NCBI GenBank assembly: GCA_034521465.1 | Contig: JAXHMN010000008.1 | Location: forward strand, 124,001 to 188,000 | Direction: 5' to 3' | Origin: SURF-28 sp034521465 | GTDB taxonomy: Bacteria; Bacteroidota; Ignavibacteria; Ignavibacteriales; Melioribacteraceae | DNA length: 64,000 nucleotides | Part shown: piece after piece, positions 51,846 through 63,000 of the stretch | How positions within the stretch are numbered: position 1 is the stretch's first letter | Layout of the letters: every line of letters starts with the position of its first letter | Position numbers and translations under genes: made by a program | Notes under the pieces: generated by a model | Database searches by the model: none | What the model saw: the letters and a program-made list of their open reading frames with translations, nothing else | What the model was told of the DNA's origin: nothing

Positions 51846-53029
51846 CTATCTAATCAGATTATAGTAAATTTTTAATTTCGGACGAAGTGATTTATTCGAA
51901 TAATTACTACCGTAAAGGTACATACCTATCTAAAGATTCTTCTTCATTCCCGAGCGCCAAACTAAAGCCCTGGTTGTCAGCGCCAAGATTTATTGCTTGA
52001 ACTAATTTAGTAATATCACCTTCAAATTGTTTTCCGTCAAAAGTAATTCTATTCAACGCATATTCAGTGTTTATTTCGTTTGTAAGACTATCGGAAAATA
52101 ATCTGACTCTCAATGAATCAGAAACCACATTGCCAACTAGTGAAGAAGTAGAATCGACATTTAAAATGAGTTCGGCTTATTAATATTTGCATTGTTAGGA
52201 AGTTTTCCTAAATCAAAAATAATTTTCCTCTTTCTCCTAATCCGGCAGTCAATTGAAATTTATCATCATCAACGGGTTCGGGAGTACCTTCAACAATATG
52301 GACATCGAACACAACACGAGCAATTAATGTGTCAATTTTATTGTTCTCATTTTCAACTACATATCTGAGCAAAGGAGAATTATCATTTGAAGTTTGAGGA
52401 AAGCCTCTAAATCCGTACGCTCGGTTTATTCCGGGTTTCGGAATGAAGATCATACCATAGTTATTACCAAGATCGGTATCAATTAACGCTTCTAACCATT
52501 CAAAAGCGACATCGCTGTTTACATTAAAAGAAATAAGTGAATCAGTTACCTCTTTTGATTCGGTTACTTCTTCAAGATCATAGGTTAATAAAGCAAGCGA
52601 GTCTTTGTTAAAATTGTTTGAGCCCCAATCCGAAGTAATGTTATGGACAGAGAAATCAACCGTCTTGCCCTAGGATCACCGATTTTATAAACGGGTCTTA
52701 ATTCAACTTCCGCACTAAGTATATTAAGATTTTTATCTTGAACAGCAGTCCTAATAGAATCCGGAAGTATCACACCAAAACGCATCAACATAGTTGATTT
52801 ACGGTTTTCAACGTTTCCGAGTATTAATCTGCTTGATGGTCCAAACGAAATTGAATCGGCTAAGAAAGAGCTTGAGTTTTGATTTAACGAATCTATTTCA
52901 CTATCGAGTAAAAATATTTCTAAATCGCTTCCGATAAAATCCTTGCCTAAAGACGTCGGGATCATCTTGGCATGAGGTTATAAAAATAAGTGAAGTTAGA
53001 GTAGCGAGTACAAATTTAAATATCCGCAA
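51846..53029 (-). CDS. DUF4270-like surface lipoprotein (five frameshifts)
   Basis: About 394 aa after repairing five indels (near 52966, 52668, 52217, 52172 and 51919). Start TTG at 53029 behind an AGGTGG box; MRIFKFVLATLTSLIFITSC is a lipoprotein signal with Cys at the end. No known catalytic motif. It is strand-rich, with repeated Asn/Asp turns, and ends SLRPKLKIYYNLI, a C-terminal strand like that of DUF4270 proteins. Supporting context: in many Bacteroidota a DUF4270 gene sits next to glgA, as here with gmhB between. Family call is inference. Confidence 0.6.
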
Positions 53030-53040
53030 AAATACCACCT

Positions 53041-53609
53041 TTAATTAATATCCTTCTTAATGAATTCTACAGCATCTAAAAAATCATCAGCTACAAAATT
53101 GGGAGATTTTCCCTCATTTTTCAAGCTATTTATTTCGTCGGAAAGTTCATCAGTATAAAGTAGAATTGATTTCACCTTCGCGTTCAAACCACAAAAGATA
53201 TCCGTTGCTCTGTCTCCGATCAAATACGAGTTAGAAAGATCAATGTCATAGTCATCGGCGGCCTTAAAAATCATTGCAGGTGAAGGTTTTCTACACTTAG
53301 CTTTTTCATCGCCGCTGATCTCCGGGTGAAACGGACAATAATAAAATACATCTATCGACGTATTTTGTTCCCTTAGTAAATCATTAATTTTCAAATTAAC
53401 TTTATCAACATCTGAGTGGGTTATCAATCCTCTGTCAAATCCTGATTGAGTTTAGACACAACAATAATCTTAAAATGATAGTTTTGCTTTAAAAGCTTGA
53501 TGCCTTCGGCAACACCGGGTAGGAGTTTAACTCGATCCGGATCACCTAAGTAACCCGGATCGTTATTAATTGTTCCGTCTCTATCAAGAAATACTGCAGT
53601 AGAGGGCAT
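53041..53609 (-). CDS. gmhB: D-glycero-D-manno-heptose 1,7-bisphosphate phosphatase (one frameshift)
   Basis: About 189 aa, HAD superfamily. FLDRDGTINNDPGYL has the DxD nucleophile and cap entry; the zinc-loop Cys/His run is CPFHPE...CRKPSPAM; IGDRATDI is motif IV. The N-terminal 61 codons are in another frame; an indel near 53435 restores ...VVS...SGFDRGLITHSD. Makes ADP-heptose precursors for LPS; in this group it may also process GDP-heptose. It starts 8 bases after glgA. Confidence 0.9.
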
Positions 53610-53617
53610 AATGATAC

Positions 53618-55108
53618 TTATATAATATCGTTATAAAGATTCACATAATTTTTAGCAGAATTCAACCATGTAAAATTTGATTTCATTCCTTCTTTCATAA
53701 TTTTCTGCCAGCTATCTTTGTCTTTTGTGTAAATCTTTATTGCTCTTTTTAGTTCTTTAATTAATTCTTTATGGTCATATTCTTAAAGACAAAACCGTTG
53801 CCTTCTTTTGTTTTCTCATTATATTTTGCAACTGTATCTGCCAAGCCACCCGTTTCACGAACAATTGGAACAGTTCCATAGGTCAAACTATACATTTGAT
53901 TTAATCCGCACGGTTCAGATTTGGAAGGCATCAAAAACATGTCCGCACCAGCTTCAATTAAGTGAGCTAACTCGTCATCAAAGCCGAGGTAACAAGAAAA
54001 TTTATCTTTGTGTTTTGAAACCTGCGACTCAAAGAATTTATGGTACTTTTTCTCTCCTGTTCCAAGCAAGACAAGTTGTATATCTAATTTCATCAATTCG
54101 TTAAAAGCTTTTTCAATAAGATTCATAACCTTTTGAGTCGGTTAATCTCGAGACCATTCCAATTACTGGAACTCCCGGTTTATACTCAAAACCGAATTTT
54201 TCAGCAAGTGTTTTCTTGTTCTCTTCTTTATCTTCAAGTTTTTTAATTGAATACTTTTTAGCTATGTGTTTATCCTTTTCGGGGTTCCATACATTCGTAT
54301 CAATTCCGTTTATTATACCTGCAATATCTTTCTGACGTTTACACAACACAGTGTGAAGTCCGGAACCAATTTCTTTGTCTTTGCATATCTCTTTAGAATA
54401 GGTATTACTTACAGTATTGATATGATCCGTAAAAGTTAAACCGGTTTTCATAAAGTTCACTTTATTAGCATGAATAACACCTTTAGTGTTATTTAGTTCA
54501 TCCGGCAAACCGGTCTTTTTAAATGTCGATTTAGGGAAAACGCCTTGATAAGACAAATTGTGGATAGTGAAAAGTGTTTTTACATCCTTTAGCGCTTCAT
54601 CATCTTTATATATTGTTTTTTGATAAGCCGGATTTAAACCGCATTGCCAATCGTTGCAGTGAATGATATCCGGTATCCAGCCAAGTTTACTAATTAATTC
54701 GAAAACTGATTTTGCTAATAAAATGAATCGTTCGTCATTATCTTCGAAATCTTTACCGGTTAACGGGTCGGAATATAAACTTGGTCTATTGCCAAAGTAT
54801 TCATCGTTATCGAGGAAGTAAATCTGTACTCTTGTTTTAGCTCCTACAAGAAAAGATGACCGGAGTGAAAAAACAACTTCCTTCTCACCAATTTGAGTCG
54901 TTAAATCTTTTAGACGAACAACCTCGTGAATTTTGTACTTACGTTCGTCGATTGCGCCGTATTTAGGAACAACAATACGAACTTGATGACCTAGTTCTTG
55001 TAATTGCTGCGGAAGAGCAGACGAAACATCCGCTAAACCACCTGTCTTAATAAATGGTACTACTTCCGAAGTTACAAATAAGATTTTTAATTTTTTTGAT
55101 GAAGGCAT
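53618..55108 (-). CDS. glgA: Glycogen/starch synthase GlgA (two frameshifts)
   Basis: GT5 glycosyltransferase that elongates alpha-1,4-glucan from ADP- or UDP-glucose. About 496 aa. FIKTGGLADVSSALP (KTGGL substrate loop), HCNDWQCGLNP, INGIDTNVWNP, and in the second frame MPSKSEPCGLNQMYSLTYGT (glucosyl-binding Glu). A third frame holds the last helix (RAIKIYTKDKDSWQKIMK). Breaks near 54122 and 53770 are one extra and one missing base, so the net length is unchanged. ATG at 55108; divergent from hutI with a 142-base promoter gap. Confidence 0.93.
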
Positions 55109-55152
55109 ATGGAGAGCCCTTAATTTTTTTGGCTTACAAAAATACTAAATTA

Positions 55153-55181
55153 TTGACTTATTGACAAAAATGTGTGATATT
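55153..55181 (+). promoter_or_regulatory. Candidate promoter of hutI
   Basis: TTGACT (55153-55158), 17-base spacer, GATATT (55176-55181) preceded by TGT, an extended -10. 70 bases upstream of the hutI ATG in the gap shared with divergent glgA. Consensus match is moderate and the region is AT-rich, so a tentative call. Confidence 0.33.
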
Positions 55182-55250
55182 AAAGTTTTTCTGTATTCTG
55201 AAATCCACAATGAGTCCTTTCGTTTTTAATCAAAAGCATTTGAGCAAAAA

Positions 55251-56491
55251 ATGAAGAAAGTTATTTATAATCCCGCACAAATTTTAACAATCAATACTAA
55301 CTCTGCTAACATCAAAAGAGGTAAAGAACAATCCGATGTGGGCCTATTAACGAATCGATCAATAGTCACTGAAGATGGAATTATAAGTGGTATAGTTGAA
55401 ACGAATAAAGTAAATAAAGATGATTATGGTGAGTTGATTGATGTTACTGGAAAAGTTGTACTACCCGGAATGATTGAATGCCATACGCACTCTGTTTTTG
55501 CCGGTTCACGTGCCGAAGAATTCCGAATGAAATTAGATGGAGTAGCGTATGAAGAAATTGCCCGCCAAGGTGGCGGTATTCTTTCTACCGTTAAATCAAT
55601 TCGTGAAGCTTCTTTTGACGAGTTAGTGGAGTTAACCAAATCAAAAGTCGACTATTTTATTTCGCAAGGAATAACTACTCTTGAAATTAAAAGCGGCTAC
55701 GGTTTGAGCTTTTACGATGAAATAAAAATGCTGCAAGTAATTAAGCATCTCAATGAAATTTATCCAATTGATATTGTGAGCACGTTTCTTGGAGCACATA
55801 CTTATCCACCGGAATATAAAAATGACCGTAAAAAGTATATCGATATAATTGTCAACGAAATGATCCCTTATGTAGCTGAACAAAATTTAGCCGAGTTCTG
55901 CGATGCATTTTGTGAATCAACTGCGTTCAGCGCCAAAGAAGTCGATGAAATATTTACTTCCGCAAAGAAAAATAATCTTCAATTAAAACTACACACGGAA
56001 CAGTTTAATAATATCGGCGGCTTGGATGTTGCGCTTAATCATAATGCTGTAAGCGTTGATCACCTTGAAGTCTTCAAAGATGAACAAATTGAGCTATTCA
56101 AAAATTCAGAGACAGTTGCGGTTGTTTTACCCGGCGTCTCCTTTTTCTTGGATTACGATTATGCGCCGGCAAGAAAGTTAATCGAAAACAATATACCTGT
56201 TGCTCTTGCAACAGACTATAATCCCGGTTCTTCTCATATCGCTAATCTAAATTTTATTATGAGTCTTGCCGCATTAAAATGAAGCTCTCAATTGAGGAAG
56301 TAATCACTTCGGTTACTATAAATGCAGCAAGAGCAGTTAATCGAGAAACTGAAATTGGATCAATTGAAGTTGGTAAAAAAGCTGATTTGGCAATTTTCGA
56401 TTGTGATAATTATGCCGAAATCGTCTATCAAGTTGGAAAAAATATTTGTGAGATGACGATTAAGGATGGTGACGTGATTTATAAAAATTAA
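55251..56491 (+). CDS. hutI: Imidazolonepropionase (one frameshift)
   Basis: Third step of histidine breakdown, giving N-formimino-L-glutamate. 413 aa after repair. Amidohydrolase metal site HTHSVFAGSR, then GGGILSTV, the HLHTEQ-equivalent KLHTEQFNNIGG, SVDHLEV and the Asp in ATDYNPGSS. The end (NAARAVNRETEIGSIEVGKK) reads in a new frame; one A missing near 56278 joins SLAALK to MKLSIEEV. Its product is the substrate of FtcD, encoded on the opposite strand about 1.9 kb downstream. hutH and hutU are not in the window. Confidence 0.95.
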
Positions 56492-56581
56492 ATAGCTCCG
56501 GATTTCCGCAATTGTTAAAATTGTGGGAACCTAATATTTCTAAAATTACTCAGACTTTGACTATTCCGTTTTAGCCCTTTC

Positions 56582-56656
56582 TGCAATATATTGCATATTC
56601 ACAACCCTTCTTCCTAATCTTAGCTGTAACTAAACAATAAAGTGCAGTAAGTTGCA
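56582..56656. promoter_or_regulatory. Candidate HipB operator region (TGCA palindromes)
   Basis: In the 232-base gap before hipB: a perfect 14-bp palindrome TGCAATATATTGCA (56582-56595) and GTGCA-N5-TGCAC (56642-56656). A further TTGCA half-site (ATGCAACT) lies nearer the ATG. HipB antitoxins usually bind paired palindromes before their own gene, so these are good candidates. The rest of the gap holds nothing else I can identify. Confidence 0.4.
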
Positions 56657-56723
56657 CATTTCTCAAAATTCTTATATGTTTGTAAAGATATCTAACTAAT
56701 TATGCAACTTAATACACATTTAT

Positions 56724-56933
56724 ATGAACAAATTTGAAATCGGTAATGAAATTAAACAAAGACGAAAGTTCTTAAAAATCACTCAACAAGAACTATCAGA
56801 AATAGTTGGAATCGGTTTACGAAGTTTAATTGATATTGAATCCGGGAAAGGAAATCCAACTATTGATCAATTGCAGAAAGTACTATCTGCACTTGGACTT
56901 ACATTTGAAATAAAGGTAATATCAAATGGATAA
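56724..56933 (+). CDS. hipB: HipB-type antitoxin, XRE family
   Basis: 69 aa. Helix-turn-helix of the Cro/CI type: IKQRRKFLKITQQELSEIVGI... with QQELSEIVG and GLRSLIDIESGK as recognition region. Short C-terminal tail (FEIKVIS) as in stand-alone HipB proteins. It overlaps hipS by 8 bases. Likely autorepressor of the three-gene module using the palindromes upstream. Confidence 0.88.
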   Translation: MNKFEIGNEIKQRRKFLKITQQELSEIVGIGLRSLIDIESGKGNPTIDQLQKVLSALGLTFEIKVISNG

Positions 56934-57248
56934 GCAAAATGCTGAAATCTATTTTAATAAAACTCCGGTCGGAATTCTTTCGCGAAAAAACGGAAAATTC
57001 ATTTTTAGATACTACGATTCCTATTTGCTCGATGAAACAAAACCGGCAATAAGTTTAACCCTGCCAAAGCGTAAAGAAGAATTTATTTCAGATCATCTTT
57101 TCTCTTTTTCTATGGTCTTCTTGCTGAAGGTGATAACAAAGAAATTCAGTGCAGAATGTTAAAAATTGATGAGAACGATCATTTTGAAAGATTATTATTG
57201 ACGGCCGGATATGATACAATCGGTGGAATTACTGTGAGGAAATTATGA
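56926..57248 (+). CDS. hipS: HipS: separate HipA N-terminal subdomain (one frameshift)
   Basis: 107 aa after repair. Matches the small N-terminal subdomain of HipA (AEIYFNKTPVGILSRKNGKF... LPKRKEEF), but encoded on its own, as in HipBST systems. One T missing in the T5 run at 57105-57109; the correct end is FFYGLLAEGDNKEIQ...GGITVRKL. TGA overlaps the HipT ATG in ATGA. In known HipBST modules HipS is the actual antitoxin, neutralising HipT (established knowledge). Confidence 0.85.
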
Positions 57249-58318
57249 AAGTAAATGTCTGCCCAAGCTGCTTAAAAGAAGGATTTGAATCTTACTGCAC
57301 AAAGTGTTCAAAGAAATTATTCAACGGAAAGAAAATAAGACCTATTCTTAATTTTACTCGTCCGGAATTCAACAAAGCAAAAATTGATTCAAAAGGTAGG
57401 CTGTCAATTTCCGGAATTCAAATAAAACATTCTTTGCGAATTGAAAAAAACGAATTGGTTTTAACTGAAAAAAATGGTCAATATATTCTAAAACCGATTC
57501 CATCAGGCCAGTTTCAAAATCTTGACGCAGTACCCGCCATTGAACATCTTACAATGCAGATTGCCTCTCAAGTATATAATCTCAAAGCAGCAGAGAATTG
57601 CATAATCTTTTTTGCAAATAATGAAATAGCTTACTTAACCAAACGTTTTGATGTAACAAAAAATGGTGAGAAACTTCTTCAGGAAGATTTTGCTCAAATT
57701 GCGGAAAGAACAGAAGAAACTCACGGGAAAAATTATAAATATGATTTTAGTTACGAAGAAATTGGTGAACTGATTAAAAAATTTGTTTCTGCATACAGAA
57801 TAGAAATTGAGAAATATTATAAAGCTGTTCTGTTTAATTATCTTTTTTCAAACGGTGATTCTCACTTAAAGAACTTTTCACTATTTTAAAATACCGAATA
57901 CGGTGATAATCTATTGACGCCTTTTTATGATCTTCTCAATACTTCACTTCATGTACCGGGCGAAAGTGATACTGCGCTTGATTTATTTAAAGGCGGATAT
58001 GAAACCGAAGAATACAAAGCCGGTTCAAAATATACAAGACCGGATTTTGTTGAATTTGCAAAGAGACTTGAGATAAAGGAAATACGTTATAACAAAATAT
58101 TAAACGAAATTATCTCGAAAACCGATGAAGTAAAAGAACTTGTATCAAGATCATTTTTAAATGATGAATTGAAAGAACTCTACTTGCAAAGTTATTTTGA
58201 TAAACTGGCAAGGATTAGTTTTGAGCTAATACAACAACTTATCATTATTAATTTATCCGGTGGAAAATCCGCGCCTAAAAACTACAACCAACCAATAGAT
58301 GAACTTGTAAAAATTTAG
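57245..58318 (+). CDS. hipT: HipT serine/threonine kinase toxin, interrupted by in-frame TAA
   Basis: 358 codons with an in-frame TAA at 57887-57889 (codon 215) and the same frame on both sides. N-terminal zinc-knuckle-like CPSC...CTKC. A Gly-rich loop LSISGIQIKHSL carries the SIS motif (Ser54/Ser56), equal to the Ser57/Ser59 autophosphorylation pair of HipT. Catalytic loop NGDSHLKNFSLF (Asp205, Asn210). Past the stop comes LTPFYDLLNT with the Mg-binding Asp229, then the C-terminal helices. A product ending at codon 214 would lack that Asp and should be inactive. The stop may be a real nonsense mutation or an error; nearby errors are indels, so a substitution stands out. Confidence 0.82.
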
Positions 58319-58372
58319 TGTTTCTGTTAATAAGGATACTTTCCTAAAAAAGCCCCTTATCTAACTTTTCAA

Positions 58373-60208
58373 TTAAAGCTTAGCTTCTACAAAATCCAGC
58401 ACTTCTTTGTAGTTTTAATTGAGCTTTTTCTTTTAATTCATCACATTTCGTCTTCATATCTTCAACAAATTCTTCGTCTTTTATATCTTTCAAATTAATC
58501 AGCACATTATAAATTCCACCAAGCACACCGGTGTAAGCGCTTTGTGCGCCAACACCCACATCTGTTATTGAATTCGGATTACCATGCTTTGATACAGTTT
58601 TTGCTATCTCAATTGCTTCATAACTTAATTGTGCTGTTGAATAGGGCACTTTTACTGCAACTCTTTAATCCCTCTTGCATTGCGGCAGTTCGTTTTTTCT
58701 TTTCTTCATCGGTTTTCTTCGGCAATCTCATTGCATCCATATATTGGTTGAATGCATTTGTGTCTTCATCGACTGCTTTTAGTAACTTAAGTTTAATTTC
58801 TTGACAACGCTCAGCAGCTTCATTTAGAATATCATCAACATCTTCACTCTCCCCGCTTATTTGCGGTTAGGTTACTTACCATAGAAGAAAGTGAAACTCC
58901 AAGTGCACCGGCTAAAGCCGCAATCGAGCCGCCTCCGGGTGCCGGGATTCTTCGGGAAACTTCATCAACAAAATCTGTTACTTTCATTTCAACAAGTGCA
59001 TCATCTAAATTTTTTGGCAAACCTAATACACGTTCTTCAATATTAAATTCCGAAACATCGTTCAAACCAAGAGATTGGACTGCGGTTTGTAAAATATCTC
59101 TAATCGGAATTCCCGCAGAACGGTGTTGATTTCTTAAATAGTAATTTACCGGATTCTAATAACGCCGGATACGGAACCAAACCAACAATCTCACTTCCGG
59201 TTACAACAAGTCCTCTTTCCATTGCTAGTTTTCTAGCTTCTTCGAGAACATGATGCATGGAAGTAACTTTATAGTTTGTAAGATTTATTGATATTTGTGC
59301 GCGGTCGTATTCGGGTACCATCGCAGCCAATTGCTTTACATTCCTTAAACTTTCCGGGAACTTTGACAGATTCCCCTTCCGGTTTTTCAGGATTAATTCC
59401 GTGCATTTTTAATAATTCTGCTAAGTCATAATCGTGTTCTTTTTTGCAATGTTCTATTGTTTCTTGTATTGTTTTTCCCGTAAAGTCGTGATGACCACAA
59501 GGATATTCCCCTTCTTTGTACTTAAGAATTTTTGTGCTTTTATAATAGAATGAACTATCCACCTCTTCTCTTGCCGATCTTCCCTTTTCTCTAAGTTCAA
59601 ATGCGATATCAGTCGCATGTTTTGATTCTCTTGTGTTCAAACTTATGTTGTAAGCAATTAAAGAATTCACGAACCCCAATGACTGTTGCACCCGCTTTAG
59701 AATTAAAATCCGCCGGACCAAAATCCGGTTTCCACTTTGGATCTTTTAGTTTTTCTTCGAGGGCTTCGTATTCACCTTTTCTAATTTTCGCAAGGTTAGT
59801 CCGCTCGGGCATTTGTGCTGATTTTTCATAAAGGTAAATCGGTATTTTTAATTCATCACCAACCCGTTTTGCAACTTCGTTGGATAACTCAATACATTCG
59901 TCAAAAGAAACACCGGTTACCGGAACGAACGGACAAACATCTGTTGCTCCCATTCTTGGGTGAGTTCCTTTGTGTTTAGACATGTCAATAACTTCGGAAG
60001 CTTTTTTGATTGCTCTAAATGCAGCTTCTTTTACTTGCTCAGGTGATCCGACAAATGTTACCACAGTTCTGTTCATTTCTTCGCCCGGATCAACATCTAA
60101 TAATTTTGTACCTTCAACGGATTCAATCTCATCGGTTATCTGTTTAATTATATCTTTGTTTTTTCCTTCGGAGAAATTTGGTACGCATTCAATTAATTTG
60201 TCAGACAT
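58373..60208 (-). CDS. ftcD: Glutamate formimidoyltransferase / formimido-THF cyclodeaminase (six frameshifts)
   Basis: Fused two-domain enzyme: transfers formimino from FIGLU (the HutI product) to THF, then cyclises it to methenyl-THF with release of ammonia. The formimidoyltransferase domain starts LIECVPNFSEGKNKDIIKQI and has HKGTHPRMGATDVCPFVPV. The cyclodeaminase domain has RRIPAPGGGSIAALAGALG and a final helix DFVEAKL. Six indels (near 59663, 59340, 59144, 58851, 58664 and 58415) split it. Last gene of a tsaD-mltG-lipoprotein-ftcD run, 24 bases after the lipoprotein. Confidence 0.9.
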
Positions 60209-60232
60209 AATACCTCTAAATTTATTCTCATT

Positions 60233-61902
60233 TTATTCAAATCGTAATTTTACATCACCAACAGGCCAACGTGGTTTAAGCTCAAGTGTATCAGGGTAAA
60301 CTACGAACCTCTCTGCCGGCTCAAAGGGAAATATCGAGCCGTGATCATACTTTCATTCTCATTCTTGTCGTCAAAAGCAATTAGTAAATAGCTTCCCGGG
60401 AAGACTCTCTGAAAATCAAAATTCTGCCCGGTTGATTTATAATTGATTTTCGGATTATCTACACTTGTAATCATCACAACAATATTCAGTTTATCACTTA
60501 TGCTTACATTACCCGATAAACCGGAAAAATCTAAGTTATTAATTGAAGAAAATTCGTGTGTAAATACCGAATCAACTTTATTTCCCGCAGCATCAATTAG
60601 TCTATTATAATCAATGTAAATTTCGTAATCGGTATTTGGTGTAAGTTCTGCAAATTTCATATCGATTGTTGCATCATCAATTTTATCAATTGTGGGTTCG
60701 ATTTTGTTCCTTCTCAAATCAACTACTGTAAATATATTTTCGATCTCTGATTGATTAAATCCATCGGTAAAAAGTAATCTTAATTTATCGTTTTCGAAAT
60801 CAATTTTATTCTGTGGATATTTGGTCTCCATACGAAACATCTCGGCAGCAACTGTATCCGGATTATTATTTTGTACGAATGAAGTTGATTCATATTCAAG
60901 AATATTACCAAATCGATCAACTATATTTTTAGTTACTAGATGGTAGCCATCTGACTCACTGAGAGTATCAGATAAAGCGAGTAAATAGTTTTTGCTTTTT
61001 GTTCTTCCTTTGAAAAAGTATTTGACATTTGTCTGAACCGATGAGGTTGAATCGAAAACATAAAAATTATCTGCAGACACCTTTGAAGAATCTATCGGTT
61101 CACTGTATTCAACCAGCATGTGATATTGATCGGTCATCGTTAGATTGAGCATACGTGGTTTAGTGGTATCTTCAATTTGCATTTGGTAATTCAGTCCGGT
61201 AAATAAAGAATCAGATTCATCCAAAAATATTTCTTTAAATGGTGCACCAAATTGATCTTGTTCAGGGTCATACAAAAAATCTTTGAATTGATCTCTAACG
61301 GCGAATACTCTATACAAACCATCACTCAAACCACTTAACTTAAAACTACCGTTCTCGCCGGTTTGAGTAATATAATTGGGTTTTTGTTTTGTTGGATTAA
61401 GTGTATCAGACTCTGCCTTGTATGAATAGATCATTATACCGGAGGGAATTTCATCGAACACAGAACCTAGAATCGTTCCCCTATCAATTTTATCTCCGGT
61501 TGAAAACGCAAAAGTAAAAGATTGATCCATTCTGTTTTTATTATTGATATCCTCTACATCTGTCCCAATAGTGATTGTATATGTTGTATTTTTTTTCAAT
61601 GTATCAGGTAGTTCTAGTTCAACAGATTTACCGGACCAATCATACTCAATAATACCTTCAATGTTGGGAGAAATAAAAATTGACTCTTGGACAGATCTCT
61701 TATTTACGTATTCGGAAAAAGTGATTTCGATAATTTCATCATCAAAGTTGATGGTTTGATCGCTCGGGTAAACATCAATAATTTCGGGAGCGATTGTATC
61801 CGGCGGGCCGCCACCGGGCGGCAATTGGTTTGCACACGAGTACAAAAAGTAAAATACTAACGAACTTGTTATTATCTTCTTAATCTTTGTTGCCTTTGCC
61901 AT
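60233..61902 (-). CDS. Ig-like (Big_5) domain lipoprotein (one frameshift)
   Basis: About 556 aa. Signal with lipobox: SSLVFYFLYSC, then CANQLPPGGGPPDTIAPEI, the common N-terminus of Bacteroidota lipoproteins with a bacterial Ig-like 5 domain (YPSDQTINFDDEIIEITFSE). Several further strand-rich repeats follow. The end reads FEPAERFVVYPDTLELKPRW in another frame after one added T near 60335. Overlaps mltG by 31 bases. Outer-membrane or surface role inferred. Confidence 0.82.
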
Positions 61903-62927
61903 TGCCTATATTCGCTCACTTTTCTAAGATGTTCCGAATGTGTTGTGGAAAAATTATGTCCGCCTTTTCCGTTGGCTACAAAATAATAATAATTATGTTC
62001 TTCCGGGTAAAGTGCTGCGTCGATTGCCAACTTTCCGGGATTATTTATTGGCGCCGGAGGAAGTCCCGCTCTTTTATACGTGTTATACACTGATTCAATT
62101 TGCAAATCTTTTAATAAAACAATTGGGTTTCGTCTGTGACGAATTAAATATTGCACTGTCGGATCAGCTTGTAATAACATTCCCCCTTTTAATCTATTGT
62201 GATAAACGCCCGAAACAATTGCATATTCTTCCGGGATTCGCGTTTCAGCTTCAATTATCGACGCTAGAGTTAAAATCTCATGAACAGAATATCCCAATTC
62301 TTCCGCTCGGTTTCGTTTTTCTTCGTCAAAATATTCCATTGTTTCATTGACGAGTTTTCGAATTATATTTCGTGCTTGAGAATCGGAAAAGAAATAGTAA
62401 GAATCCGGTAATAGATAACCTTCTAATTTTGGAGCTGAAATTCCAAGTCCGCGGATGAACTGTTTGTCAAAGCTCAAACGCATGAACTCGGTTGAGTCCA
62501 CACCCAATTCAGATTGTAAAATTCCGGCTAATTTTGGCTGCCAAATTCCTTCGGGTATTGTGACTAATTTTTGATCCTCCGGACTTCCGTCAACTAAAAG
62601 TTCAACCAACTCCAAGTAACTGAGCCCATTCGGAATTTTATATTTACCGGCTTTTATTTTTCTTTCAGCACCATAAAGAAATGCTGCAACTTTTAAATTA
62701 AATTTACTTGGGACAACTTCTTTTTCATAAAGAGAATCAATCACTTCAGTAAGCGATGCACCTTCTTCAACATTTAGTTCAATTGGAGGTGTTTGTTGGT
62801 AGTAATTTGGGGTAAAAAAAGTGATTATTAAAAATCCAAGTATGAATCCAAAAAATCCGGCAACTAGGTAAATTTCATTCGGAGAAAATTTTTTGTCTTT
62901 GTTTTTGTTCTGAATTTGGGGTATCAC
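61872..62927 (-). CDS. mltG: Endolytic murein transglycosylase MltG
   Basis: 351 aa. One transmembrane helix (LVAGFFGFILGFLIITFF), a LysM-like region, and the YceG/MltG domain. The catalytic Glu lies in LASIIEAETRIPEEY, followed by ASGVYHNRLK-like VSGVYHNRLKGGMLLQ and the C-terminal NYYYFVANGKGGHNFSTTH. Cuts nascent glycan strands and sets their length. Overlaps the lipoprotein gene downstream by 31 bases. Confidence 0.96.
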   Translation of the reverse strand: MIPQIQNKNKDKKFSPNEIYLVAGFFGFILGFLIITFFTPNYYQQTPPIELNVEEGASLTEVIDSLYEKEVVPSKFNLKVAAFLYGAERKIKAGKYKIPNGLSYLELVELLVDGSPEDQKLVTIPEGIWQPKLAGILQSELGVDSTEFMRLSFDKQFIRGLGISAPKLEGYLLPDSYYFFSDSQARNIIRKLVNETMEYFDEEKRNRAEELGYSVHEILTLASIIEAETRIPEEYAIVSGVYHNRLKGGMLLQADPTVQYLIRHRRNPIVLLKDLQIESVYNTYKRAGLPPAPINNPGKLAIDAALYPEEHNYYYFVANGKGGHNFSTTHSEHLRKVSEYRQWQRQQRLRR

Positions 62928-63000
62928 GCAATAATTATCTTAATAACTGTTGAAATTGAAAGGCAAAATATAGCAAATAAATTTTTATTAAACGATGCAT

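Noticed and set aside
51846..53029. Three unrelated hypothetical genes
   Set aside because: Lipobox, spacing and the C-terminal strand join into one lipoprotein after five corrections that restore an integral codon count.
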